This document shows positions 4,980-12,280 of a stretch of DNA of 13,294 nt, in pieces (the first letter of the stretch is position 1; each line of letters begins with the position of its first letter). The DNA lies in NCBI GenBank assembly GCA_009786275.1, contig WQTL01000491.1:1-13294 (forward strand). The letters are read 5' to 3'. Under the pieces are notes generated by a model. The model worked only from the letters and a program-made list of their open reading frames with translations, ran no database searches and had not been told where the DNA came from. Position numbers and translations under genes: made by a program. This stretch comes from Bacillota bacterium (lineage in GTDB: Bacteria > Bacillota > Clostridia > Oscillospirales > Acutalibacteraceae).

Positions 4980-6497
4980 CTACACCCAAAAAAGCGGCAG
5001 CAGCAACAGCCAGCGCCAAATTTTCAGCAGCCGCAGCCCCACGGCCTTCAGCGCAGCTGCCAGGGCGCACGGTGCTGGTTCCGGCGCTTGAAGTGGCACG
5101 TAGACATGGAGCTGCGTCATTTCGGCAAACTGCGGATACTTCTCGCTGCCGAACACGGTCGCGTTTTCGGCGCGCAGGAACCAATCGTACCAGCCGGAGT
5201 AACTCGTCTCCGTACCGTGCGGCTTGTCACGGGCAAACCAGGTCTGATCCGGCAGCAGGCAGGCGGAGGCGTCGATCAGGCGGTCAGGGGAAATATGGCT
5301 GTGGCCGCCGCATGCCTTTTGCCTGTAGCAGGAGGGGAATGGGGCCTCCAGAGGCGCGCAGACGGCGCCCAGGCTGGCGTATGCGGTGTCCACCAGGCTG
5401 TCCGACTGCACGGCCGGGCCTGTGCCCACCGGGAACTGCGGGAAGCCGTAGGCTGCGCGTACGCCCACCTTGACCTGCCCGGCGGCGGCAAGGAGCACCT
5501 CGTCCGCGAAAGCGAGCACCTCGTTGCGGTAGCGGTCCAGCTTCGCCACCAGACCCGCGTACCGGGGATCCCCGCGGAACAGGGCCTGTTTGGCCGCCTC
5601 GTAATCCTTTACGGGCACATACGCCCATATCTCCGGTATCGTGAAAACCAGCGGGATGATAATTTCGTCGTACAGGCGGTTGACCACGCGCCCGGAGGCC
5701 AGCGTGAGCAGCTTTGAAGCCGCGTCCAGCAGGCCGGTTTCGTAAAGCGCGCGCAGCACGGGTTGCATGGACCCGAGGTCAAGGCCAATCGCGCCGAGTA
5801 TCCGGGTTTTGCTCAGGGCGTCCGCGTTGAGCACCAGACGGCGCTTCGCGATCTCGCCGAACAATGTGGTGCCGTTGTGCATAGAGATATCGAACACAAC
5901 GCTGGCGGCGCGGTCCAGGCCGTAGAGCTTCAAATAGGCAAGCAAAATCGGCCCGCTGCCGCTCATGCCGAAGAGGTTAAACCTGTCAATCCCGCGTCTT
6001 TCCCGCACAAGCGTGATAAAATCGTGCAGCCTGCGCGCGTTATCCACAGGGTCCAGCCGCCAGTCGAAGTGGAACGAGATTTCCTCTCCGAATATGTTGC
6101 CATCGGAATACGTCCCCTCGTCGGCGGAGATATTCGGCGCGGCGCTTTCGCCGTTTTCATCCATCCGGATAGGGCCGAACCAGCGCCACATCGCTTCCTT
6201 CGCGATGTCCACCACGCGGTCGAAATCCAGTGCTTTGGCGGCCTCAAGCAGTTCGCCCGGGACCGGCGAGCCCCCTATGATCAGGGGGTCGAAGGCCACC
6301 CGCTGCTCCGGGGTGTGTTCGTCAAAATACAGCTGATGGAAGCCGCCTGCCAGGCGGATGGTGGGATGGCCGCTCACATCCGCTGTTCTGAGATCCACAC
6401 CCTGCGCCCGGGCCGGCGGCAGCGAAGACCACAGCAGCGCCGCCGCCAGCGCGAGAGCGGTCAGCCTGCCGCCCTGTTTCATACATTTGATACGCAT
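4980..6497 (-). CDS. Secreted, membrane-anchored LCAT-like alpha/beta hydrolase (putative lipase/acyltransferase)
   Basis: A 505-residue exported protein. A signal peptide (MRIKCMKQGG, then a hydrophobic core and PPARA-Q at about 27-32) is followed by a hydrolase domain resembling the LCAT-type lipase group: FHFDWRLDPVDNARRLHDFI (143-161) precedes the nucleophile elbow LFGMSGSG (175-182, Ser179 likely nucleophile). The late motif HISPDRLIDASACLLPDQTW (401-420) can supply the His. The elbow reads G-M-S-G-S-G, so the second Gly of GxSxG is Ser. The C-terminus (about 480-505) is hydrophobic, ending WLLLLPLFWV, and suggests a tail anchor. I start at ATG 6497 (AAAGGGGG 8 nt upstream, then the signal peptide); an earlier in-frame ATG at 6566 lies upstream of the predicted promoter. 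Activity on lipids is inferred from the fold. The TetR gene follows by 43 bp. Confidence 0.72.
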   Translation of the reverse strand: MRIKCMKQGGRLTALALAAALLWSSLPPARAQGVDLRTADVSGHPTIRLAGGFHQLYFDEHTPEQRVAFDPLIIGGSPVPGELLEAAKALDFDRVVDIAKEAMWRWFGPIRMDENGESAAPNISADEGTYSDGNIFGEEISFHFDWRLDPVDNARRLHDFITLVRERRGIDRFNLFGMSGSGPILLAYLKLYGLDRAASVVFDISMHNGTTLFGEIAKRRLVLNADALSKTRILGAIGLDLGSMQPVLRALYETGLLDAASKLLTLASGRVVNRLYDEIIIPLVFTIPEIWAYVPVKDYEAAKQALFRGDPRYAGLVAKLDRYRNEVLAFADEVLLAAAGQVKVGVRAAYGFPQFPVGTGPAVQSDSLVDTAYASLGAVCAPLEAPFPSCYRQKACGGHSHISPDRLIDASACLLPDQTWFARDKPHGTETSYSGWYDWFLRAENATVFGSEKYPQFAEMTQLHVYVPLQAPEPAPCALAAALKAVGLRLLKIWRWLLLLPLFWV

Positions 6498-6528
6498 TGC
6501 GCGTCCCCCTTTTTGCATAATATCTTTA

Positions 6529-6559
6529 ATTATATACCTAAAACCAGCGTGAATGTCAA
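6529..6559 (-). promoter_or_regulatory. Promoter of the hydrolase-TetR transcript
   Basis: The minus strand carries a perfect TTGACA (plus 6554-6559), 17 bp from TATATA (6531-6536) or 19 bp from a perfect TATAAT (6529-6534). The -35 box is the left part of the palindrome TGTCAACTGACA, so a regulator bound there would block it. It decides the hydrolase start at 6497. Confidence 0.75.
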
Positions 6560-6620
6560 CTGACAATAAGCGTGAAGCATTCAGAAAACTGACAATTGAT
6601 ACAACATTGTCAGTTTTCTG
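6554..6620. promoter_or_regulatory. Clustered TetR-type operators in the divergent intergenic region
   Basis: Two dyads share one half-site. Dyad 1 is TGTCA-AC-TGACA (6554-6565), overlapping the -35 box of the hydrolase promoter. Dyad 2 is a perfect 15-bp inverted repeat, CAGAAAACTGACAAT (6582-6596) and ATTGTCAGTTTTCTG (6606-6620), with a 9-bp spacer. AACTGACAAT is an exact direct repeat at 6558-6567 and 6587-6596. A further CTGACAA (6643-6649) forms the -35 box of the plus-strand promoter. The nearby TetR-family protein is the obvious binder (inference). Confidence 0.75.
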
Positions 6621-6642
6621 TCGATTGTATAAATATTGCTCC

Positions 6643-6671
6643 CTGACAAGGGGGATTTTTTCTGCTACAAT
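6643..6671 (+). promoter_or_regulatory. Promoter of the acyl-CoA synthetase-like gene
   Basis: CTGACA (6643-6648), a 17-bp spacer and TACAAT (6666-6671) with TG one base upstream (extended -10). The -35 box is itself a copy of the CTGACAA half-site found in the operators. The predicted start is near 6678, about 37 nt before the gene, so the large inverted repeat upstream is not transcribed from here. Confidence 0.7.
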
Positions 6672-6714
6672 TGCATACAGTCAATAAATTTGCAATGACT
6701 GGGAGGAGCGAACG

Positions 6715-8556
6715 ATGGGAGTTTCTTCTGCGGCTGACCCGCACTTGGCGCATTACGACCGGGAAGGGCTTCAGTCCGCCTTCGAACGTATCGACCGCAA
6801 CGCGGACGAATTCATGTTCGGATTGCACCACGGCCGGCAGCGAAAGGACTATGCCCTGAATTTCATGGGTGTGCGCACCACGTATGAACAGCTGGATGCC
6901 GAGGTGGAGCGGACGGCCCGTGCCCTCTGCGGCTTTGGAATACGGCAGGGGCAATATGTATCCATTGCCCTGCCCAACTTAAAAGAAGCGGTTGTATATA
7001 TCTACGCCTGCTGGCGCATCGGGGCCGTGGCGAACCTGATTGACCCGCGCACCAACGGGCAGGGCATTCTGGAACGGGTGCAGCGCACGGGTTCGAAGCT
7101 GCTTGTCACGGTGATGAATATCTGCGAACCGAAAATCGACGAAATACTGGAAAGACTGACGGTGCGGCGCGTCGTCCTGGTCTGCCCGTCGGATTCCCTG
7201 CAGCCGTGCCGCAGCATCGGAGCCACACTGGGCTTTTTTATTTACCGCAGGAAAAAGCAGGACTTCGCCAAGCGCAAATTGATGGCCGCCGGCGGCAAGT
7301 ATATCTGGCACACCGATTTTATCCGGGCATATACCTATAAGGACGATCTGCGTGCAATATACCAACCCGGCCTGGTTGCCGCCGTGCACTACACCAGCGG
7401 CACCGCCTCCGACGGCGTCATCAAAGGGGCGGTGATTACCCACAAGGCATTCAACGCGGCCCCCTGCGCATTCAAATACAGCGTGCGTCCGGAGGAGTAC
7501 CAACGGGGCTCCACCTTCGGCGGCTTTATCCCCTTCTTTTCAGCCTACGGCGCCCTGTGCGGCATGCACGCAAGCCTGTGCGGCGGGTTGGAGCTCCTGC
7601 TTGTCCCCATGTTCGATCCAAATAAGTTTGCCGGGCTCCTGCTGCACCTGAAGCCGAATATTTTCCTGGGAGTACCCCGGTTCCATGAGCAGCTTACGGA
7701 GCACCCAATGCTTCAGAAGAAAAACAGTCGTCTGTCGTTTGTCAAAATCGCCATCTCCGGAGGCGACAGGATTTCTCCGGCCTCCCTGGAGCGGATCAAC
7801 GAAACCTTTGCCCGCAGCGGATGTAAAAGCGGGCTGCGGGTGGGATACGGGTCCACGGAGCTGGGCGGGTCCATCGCTGTCATGCCGTATTACGAACCGG
7901 AAAAAGACGATTTCCCATGGAGAAAAGATGGGAATGTGGGCTATCTCCTGCCCCATTGCAGGGGCATGGTGATCGACCCGGACACAGGCAGGGAACTGCC
8001 CTTCGGCCAGGACGGCGAGCTTTGCGTACACAGCGCAAGCCAGATGGAGGCCTATCTCGGGCTGCCGGAAGCAACGCGGGAGATTACCTTCATCGGGCCG
8101 GACGGCGCGAAATATTACCGGATGGGCGACAAGGGCCATCTGGACGGGACCGGCTGTTTTTATTTCACCGGCCGTTACAAGCGCTCCATGATGCGGCCCG
8201 ACGGCCACACGGTGCATCCGGCTCCCATCGAAAACGTGATTATGAGCCACCCGGCCGTGGAAAGCTGCGCCGTAGCGGGGCTGCGCTTGCGGCAGGACTC
8301 CGCCGGGGCAATCCCCGCCGCGTTCGTGGTGCTGCGCGGCGATGTTCCGGCCAAGGAAGACAGTATTTCCATCCTGCGGGAAATCGACAGACTCTGCCTG
8401 CAGCGGCTGCCCGAGCGCGACCGTGCCATTGCATATAAAGCGGTGAAATCCCTGCCCTACACGCCCATGGGGAAAATCCATTTCCGCGCGCTGGAACAGG
8501 AACCGTTCAGCCCGGACGATTTTCTGATTACGGATTTTGATATGTTAAATATATAA
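6715..8556 (+). CDS. AMP-forming acyl-CoA synthetase-like ligase (ANL superfamily)
   Basis: Activates a carboxylate with ATP to an acyl-adenylate and normally passes it to CoA; cytoplasmic or membrane-associated. The 613-residue protein has the ordered adenylation motifs: phosphate loop YTSGTASDGVIKG (226-238), YGSTE (378-382), YRMGD (468-472), FTGRYKRSM (484-492) and catalytic Lys587 in PYTPMGKIHF. The phosphate loop departs from the usual YTSGTTGxPKG, with two extra residues and no Pro-Lys-Gly triplet, but position and context match. ATG 6715 has GGGAGGAG 6 nt upstream. Its neighbour across the divergent promoter region is a secreted lipase-like hydrolase with a TetR gene, so it probably activates fatty acids released outside the cell. 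The actual substrate is not decided by sequence; an adenylation enzyme for another acid is the alternative. Confidence 0.87.
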   Translation: MGVSSAADPHLAHYDREGLQSAFERIDRNADEFMFGLHHGRQRKDYALNFMGVRTTYEQLDAEVERTARALCGFGIRQGQYVSIALPNLKEAVVYIYACWRIGAVANLIDPRTNGQGILERVQRTGSKLLVTVMNICEPKIDEILERLTVRRVVLVCPSDSLQPCRSIGATLGFFIYRRKKQDFAKRKLMAAGGKYIWHTDFIRAYTYKDDLRAIYQPGLVAAVHYTSGTASDGVIKGAVITHKAFNAAPCAFKYSVRPEEYQRGSTFGGFIPFFSAYGALCGMHASLCGGLELLLVPMFDPNKFAGLLLHLKPNIFLGVPRFHEQLTEHPMLQKKNSRLSFVKIAISGGDRISPASLERINETFARSGCKSGLRVGYGSTELGGSIAVMPYYEPEKDDFPWRKDGNVGYLLPHCRGMVIDPDTGRELPFGQDGELCVHSASQMEAYLGLPEATREITFIGPDGAKYYRMGDKGHLDGTGCFYFTGRYKRSMMRPDGHTVHPAPIENVIMSHPAVESCAVAGLRLRQDSAGAIPAAFVVLRGDVPAKEDSISILREIDRLCLQRLPERDRAIAYKAVKSLPYTPMGKIHFRALEQEPFSPDDFLITDFDMLNI

Positions 8557-8579
8557 ATACGCACATAAGGGGGAGACAC

Positions 8580-8741
8580 CATGATACTCAGCTTGGTGTA
8601 CTCCCGTATGCCCTCCATGAGGAAGTCGTCGACGTTCTGTGCGGCGATGATCACCGATGAGTTTTTCTTTCTCACACGCTTCATGGCGTTTCGGATGGAT
8701 CTGGCATTAGGCGCCATGTTCAAGCGGCGTCTGCTTTGCGC
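8580..8741 (-). pseudogene. Possible relic of a VirB4/TraE-like conjugation ATPase
   Basis: In the minus frame this stretch reads as an orphan protein piece of about 54 residues with RRLNMAPNARSIRNAMKRVR followed by KKNSSVIIAAQNVDDFLMEG and IREYTK. The pattern of a basic helix, a hydrophobic strand, then (A/T)QNVxDF and a Tyr-Lys pair resembles the C-terminal ATPase region of VirB4/TraE-type conjugation proteins. A stop codon lies directly upstream (8742-8744); no start region, Walker A or remaining domains are present. Downstream, the resemblance fades where the frame runs antisense into the ligase gene. It is best read as a decayed remnant of an integrative element. On the plus strand the same bases give a 54-codon ORF (8581-8745) with a fair ribosome binding site, probably only the shadow. 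The family call is from memory of motifs, hence modest confidence. Confidence 0.42.
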
Positions 8742-8781
8742 TTAACTGGTTACGCCCATGATTGCAGATGCAGCCGTCAGC

Positions 8782-8815
8782 CAAAGGTTTTGCCACGGCA
8801 AAGCCTTTGATTTTT
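8782..8815 (+). terminator. Intrinsic terminator downstream of the ligase gene
   Basis: CAAAGGTTTTGC (8782-8793) pairs with GCAAAGCCTTTG (8798-8809), 12 bp with one G-U, around a CACG loop, followed by ATTTTT and then ATATTTT. It lies 225 bp after the ligase stop, beyond the antisense relic, and 25 bp before the ddl promoter. Between 8557 and 8916 I see only the relic, this hairpin and the ddl promoter. Confidence 0.8.
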
Positions 8816-8839
8816 ATATTTTACCGACCCATAAATCGC

Positions 8840-8868
8840 TTGCTTTTTCGCCGCGAAACAGCTATAAT
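8840..8868 (+). promoter_or_regulatory. Promoter of the ddl-murF operon
   Basis: TTGCTT (8840-8845), a 17-bp spacer and a perfect TATAAT (8863-8868) with predicted start near 8875. It lies inside the longer open frame that begins at 8758, so it argues for the downstream ddl start at 8917. Confidence 0.75.
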
Positions 8869-8916
8869 ATAGAAGTTCTGCGCGCGTATAACAATGACGA
8901 TACAGGCGGTAACGAT

Positions 8917-9948
8917 ATGAACGTTCTGGTTTTGGCCGGCGGCTACAGCGCCGAACGCGACGTCTCCCTGGTTTCCGGCAGCAAGATCGTGGAGGCCCTG
9001 CGGCGTAAGGGGCACCGCGCGATGCTGCTCGACCCCTACATGAGCATAGAGGCCGCGTCCTCCTTCGAGGCGCTGTACGGCAAATACGCGCGGGAGGCCT
9101 ACGATTTCGCCATCCCCGCGTCGGAGCCCGATCTGGCCCGGCTGAAGGCCGACCACGGCAACGGGGAGGATCTGCTGGGGCGGCAGGTCCTGGAGGCCTG
9201 CAAGCTGGCCGACGTGGTCTTCCTGGGGCTGCACGGGGCCTGCGGCGAAAACGGGCAGCTGCAGGCAGCCTTCGACCTGTTCGATATCCGCTACACGGGC
9301 AGCGGCTATGTGGGCTGCATGCTCTCCATGGATAAGGCCATCGCCAAGGCCATCATGGAGCTCCACGGCGTGCGCACGCCCAGGGGCAGGGAGGTCTCGA
9401 TCGAGGACGCAAGCGCCGATGAGATCAAGCTGCCCGCGGTGATCAAGCCGTGCAGCGGGGGTTCCAGCCTGGGCGTCACCATCGTCAAAGAGAAGGCGGA
9501 AGTCGAAAGGGCGCTGCAATACGCGAAGGCCTTCGAGGGCAAAGTTTTGATCGAGGAATACATCGCCGGGCGGGAATTCACCGTCGGCATTTTGGAAGGC
9601 CGGGCGCTGCCCGTGCTGGAGATACGGCCCAAACAGGGCTTTTTCGATTACGCGAACAAGTACCAGGATGATTTGACCGAAGAGATATGCCCCGCGTCCA
9701 TCCCCGAGGAGCTGGCGCAGCGGATGCAGGACATCGCGCTGCGGGCGCACCGCGCGCTGCGGCTTGGGGATTACTCCAGGGCGGATTTCATCGCGGACAG
9801 CGGCGGCGAACTCTACTGCCTGGAGGTGAACACCCTGCCCGGGATGACGCCGGCCAGCCTGGTCCCCCGGGAGGCCCGGGCCGCAGGGATTTCCTATGAC
9901 GACCTGTGCGAAAAGCTCGTGCGGCTGGCGCTGGTGAGGGGGAGATAG
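8917..9948 (+). CDS. ddl: D-alanine--D-alanine ligase
   Basis: ATP-grasp enzyme joining two D-alanines for the peptidoglycan stem peptide (cytoplasm). From ATG 8917 the protein has 343 residues and begins MNVLVLAGGYSAERDVSLVS, with Glu13 at the first D-Ala site. Further motifs are LHGACGENGQLQ (105-116), YTGSG (126-130), KPCSGGSSLGV (177-187), EEYIAGREFTVGIL (213-226), Lys248-Tyr249 in DYANKY (which matches the D-Ala-specific rather than D-lactate-type ligases), and the Mg-binding Asp289, Glu303 and Asn305 in SRADF and LEVNTLPGMTPAS. The open frame extends to 8758, but the promoter TATAAT lies inside that extension and homology begins at 8917. The ribosome site (AGGCGG) is only fair. murF follows after 2 bp, so the two are one operon. 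Confidence 0.95.
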   Translation: MNVLVLAGGYSAERDVSLVSGSKIVEALRRKGHRAMLLDPYMSIEAASSFEALYGKYAREAYDFAIPASEPDLARLKADHGNGEDLLGRQVLEACKLADVVFLGLHGACGENGQLQAAFDLFDIRYTGSGYVGCMLSMDKAIAKAIMELHGVRTPRGREVSIEDASADEIKLPAVIKPCSGGSSLGVTIVKEKAEVERALQYAKAFEGKVLIEEYIAGREFTVGILEGRALPVLEIRPKQGFFDYANKYQDDLTEEICPASIPEELAQRMQDIALRAHRALRLGDYSRADFIADSGGELYCLEVNTLPGMTPASLVPREARAAGISYDDLCEKLVRLALVRGR

Positions 9949-9950
9949 CC

Positions 9951-11309
9951 TTGGAACAAATGACCCTGCGCGAAATCGCGGGCGCTGTCCACGGAAAACT
10001 GCTCCACACGGACGGGGCGGTTTGGATCGACAAGGTGAGCACCGACAGCCGGGAGGCGGACGGCTCCGCGCTCTTCGTCGCCCTGAAAGGCGAGCGCTTC
10101 GACGGGCACGATTTCATCGATGATTTTTACCGGGGCGGCGGCGCGGCGGCAATCTCCGAGCGCGAAACGGAAGGCCCCGGGATTCTTGTGGAGGACACGC
10201 TGCTTGCCCTGGGCGACCTGGCGAGGCACTACCGCGGCAAGTTCAGGCTGCCCGTGGTGGGCGTGACCGGCAGCGCGGGGAAGACCAGCACGCGCACGAT
10301 GATCGAAAGCGTGCTCGCCACCGCCGGGGCGACCTGCGCCACCCGGGGGAACCTCAACAACGACATCGGCCTGCCACGCACGCTGCTCACCCTGGATTCG
10401 GCACACAAATATGCCGTCATCGAGATGGGCATGAACCACGCCGGGGAGATACGCTACCTCACGAACATCGCGCGGCCGGACATCGCGGTGATCACCAACG
10501 TGGGCACCGCGCACATCGGGAACCTGGGCAGCCGGGAGGCCATCCTGCGGGCCAAGCTGGAGATATTGGAGGGCCTGAACCCGGGCGGCTTGGCGTTGCT
10601 CAACGGCGACGACGAGCGGCTGTACGCGCGCAAGCTCAGGCTCCCCTGCCGGGCCGTGTACTACGGGATCCGCAACCCGGCCTGCGACCTCATCGCCCGC
10701 GATGCGGCCTGCGGGGCCCTGGAAAGCCGTTTCCGCGCCGGCGACGACGAGTTTATCGTCCGCGCGCCGGGGGAGCACCATGTCTACAACGCCCTGGCGG
10801 CCATCGCCGCGGGGCTCGCGCTCGGGCTGCCTGCCGCCGATATCCAAAAGGGCGTGGCGGATTTCCGACCGGCCGACATGCGCCAGACCATGGCCGAATT
10901 CGGCGGGGTTCGGGTGATCGAGGACTGCTATAACGCCAACGCGGATTCCATGGAGGCGGCCCTCGCGGTGCTCGCGGCCTCCGGCGCCGGGGGGCGTAAA
11001 ATTGCCGTGTTGGGCGACATGCTGGAGCTGGGGGAATTCACCGACGCCGAGCACAGGCGCGTGGGCGCCTGCGCCGCGCGGCATAAGATCGACCTGGTGG
11101 TCACGGTGGGCGAATACGCGGCGGCCATCGCCGTGGAGGCCCGCCTGGGCGGCGCGGAGGCGATCCACGTGGACAGCAACGCGCAGGCGCTGCAGACGCT
11201 CCTGGAGCTTTTGCGGCCCGGGGACACCGTTCTGGTCAAGGCTTCGCGCAGCGCGAGGTTTGAAGAAATTTCACATGGCCTTCGGGCATTTTTGACAAAA
11301 AGCTTGTAA
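9951..11309 (+). CDS. murF: UDP-N-acetylmuramoyl-tripeptide--D-alanyl-D-alanine ligase
   Basis: Adds the D-Ala-D-Ala made by Ddl to UDP-MurNAc-tripeptide with ATP, the last cytoplasmic step of the muropeptide precursor. The 452-residue protein has the Mur ligase layout: N-terminal substrate domain with VSTDSREADGSALFVALKGE (29-48), ATP loop GVTGSAGKTSTRTM (104-117), NLNNDIGLP, EMGMNHAGEI and NVGTAHIGNLGS, then the C-terminal domain with DCYNANADSMEAAL, AVLGDMLELGEF and LVKASRSARFEE. The start is chosen as TTG 9951: GAGGGGGAG lies 6 nt upstream, whereas the nearest ATG (9960) would be 15 nt away and lose three residues. The ribosome site is inside the last codons of ddl, which ends 2 bp earlier, so translation is coupled. 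A GTG at 9906 would overlap ddl and is unlikely. Confidence 0.95.
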   Translation: MEQMTLREIAGAVHGKLLHTDGAVWIDKVSTDSREADGSALFVALKGERFDGHDFIDDFYRGGGAAAISERETEGPGILVEDTLLALGDLARHYRGKFRLPVVGVTGSAGKTSTRTMIESVLATAGATCATRGNLNNDIGLPRTLLTLDSAHKYAVIEMGMNHAGEIRYLTNIARPDIAVITNVGTAHIGNLGSREAILRAKLEILEGLNPGGLALLNGDDERLYARKLRLPCRAVYYGIRNPACDLIARDAACGALESRFRAGDDEFIVRAPGEHHVYNALAAIAAGLALGLPAADIQKGVADFRPADMRQTMAEFGGVRVIEDCYNANADSMEAALAVLAASGAGGRKIAVLGDMLELGEFTDAEHRRVGACAARHKIDLVVTVGEYAAAIAVEARLGGAEAIHVDSNAQALQTLLELLRPGDTVLVKASRSARFEEISHGLRAFLTKSL

Positions 11310-11332
11310 TCGCGCGATAACTATGGTATACT
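11304..11332 (+). promoter_or_regulatory. Promoter of the secreted lipase gene
   Basis: TTGTAA (11304-11309), a 17-bp spacer and TATACT (11327-11332) with TG one base upstream. The -35 box overlaps the murF stop codon. No terminator is seen between murF and the lipase gene, so some read-through from the ddl-murF operon is also possible. Confidence 0.68.
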
Positions 11333-11366
11333 ATAAAAAATTCAGTGCCTCGAAGGGAGAACAACC

Positions 11367-12272
11367 ATGGCGAAACAAAACAAGAGACTGCTGGCGATTC
11401 TGACTGCCGTGTTGCTCGCGGCGCTGCTGTTCGCCCCGGCGGCACAGGCCGCCGCGAACGACTGTGCCACGAAGTACCCGATCGTGCTGGTGCACGGCGC
11501 GGGCTTCAGCGACATGAACGTGGGCATCAACTACTGGGGGCGCATCCCGGAGCTCCTGGAGGCACGGGGCGCGAAGATTTTCTACGGGGGCACGGACGGC
11601 TGGGGCAGCGTGGAGGACGGCGCGGCCATCCTGAAGGCCACCGTGAACAAGGTCCTCAAGCAGACGGGCAGCGCGAAGGTGAACCTCATCGCGCACTCCA
11701 AGGGCGGCCTGGAGTCGCGCTATATGATCTCCTCGCTGGGCATGGCCGACAAGGTCGCCAGCCTGACGACGATCTCCACGCCCCATGGCGGCTCCATGGT
11801 GATGGACGAGATCCTGGGCGTGCCGGACTTCCTGATGCGCGGCGCCTCCCTGGTGGTGAACGTGACCCGCAAAATCGCGGGCGACCAAAAACCGGATTTC
11901 TACAGCGGGACCCAAAGCTTCGGCACGGAGCAGGCGAAGGCATTCAACAAGAAGAACCCGGATATGCCCGGCGTGTATTACCAGAGCTTCGCCGGCATGC
12001 TGTACGCCCCCGCCAGCGACATCATCCTGAGCATCCCGGGCTATTGGATCAAGAGCGTGGACGGCCCCAACGACGGCATGGTCACGGTGGAATCGGCGAA
12101 ATGGGGCAACTTCCGGGGCGTGATACGCGGGGCCGGGTACCGCGGCGTCTCCCACGCGGACGAGGTGGACCTGCGCAGGACGGACATCGAAATCCAGCCG
12201 CTGCTGGGCGCGAAGACCGTCACCGGGGTTTATCCGGCGATGGTGGCGGAGCTGAAGAAAATGGGGTATTGA
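11367..12272 (+). CDS. Secreted triacylglycerol-lipase-like alpha/beta hydrolase
   Basis: A 301-residue exported hydrolase, probably cleaving acylglycerols or similar esters outside the cell. The signal peptide is textbook (KQNKR, hydrophobic core 8-23, APAAQAAA with cleavage near residue 30). The mature part starts with the oxyanion strand YPIVLVHGAGFSD (37-49). The nucleophile elbow VNLIAHSKGGLESRYM (105-120) has Ser111 in A-H-S-K-G, the AxSxG variant known from Bacillus-type lipases. The family-typical TISTPHGGS (135-143) follows, then Asp236 in PNDGMV and His263 in SHADEVD, matching the Asp and His context of Pseudomonas/Burkholderia-type lipases (including the Ca-site-like DEV). The complete triad supports an active enzyme. 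ATG 11367 has AAGGGAG 8 nt upstream. It has its own promoter and is followed by a palindromic repeat and terminator. Substrate range is not visible. Confidence 0.87.
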   Translation: MAKQNKRLLAILTAVLLAALLFAPAAQAAANDCATKYPIVLVHGAGFSDMNVGINYWGRIPELLEARGAKIFYGGTDGWGSVEDGAAILKATVNKVLKQTGSAKVNLIAHSKGGLESRYMISSLGMADKVASLTTISTPHGGSMVMDEILGVPDFLMRGASLVVNVTRKIAGDQKPDFYSGTQSFGTEQAKAFNKKNPDMPGVYYQSFAGMLYAPASDIILSIPGYWIKSVDGPNDGMVTVESAKWGNFRGVIRGAGYRGVSHADEVDLRRTDIEIQPLLGAKTVTGVYPAMVAELKKMGY

Positions 12273-12280
12273 GGACAGGC

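Noticed and set aside
5088..6563. Long plus-strand frames opposite the secreted hydrolase (5088-5717, 5763-6563)
   Set aside because: They are shadow frames of a gene with signal peptide, catalytic motifs and a promoter; they have no start signals or recognisable domains.
6498..6566. Earlier in-frame ATG (6566) for the secreted hydrolase
   Set aside because: The extension includes the -35 and -10 boxes of its promoter and would bury the signal peptide behind 23 residues; ATG 6497 has the ribosome site.
6582..6620. The perfect 15-bp inverted repeat as an intrinsic terminator or riboswitch
   Set aside because: It has no U-tract, low G+C, lies upstream of the predicted transcript starts on both strands, and shares half-sites with other operator-like copies; an operator explains it better.
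8581..8745. 54-codon plus-strand ORF with an AAGGGGGAG site after the ligase gene
   Set aside because: Its opposite frame carries the more protein-like conjugation-ATPase resemblance, so this ORF is more likely its shadow; not listed as a gene but noted in the relic entry.
8758..8916. N-terminal extension of Ddl starting at 8758
   Set aside because: It contains a perfect TATAAT promoter element and T-rich terminator tail, has no ribosome site, and ligase homology begins at 8917.
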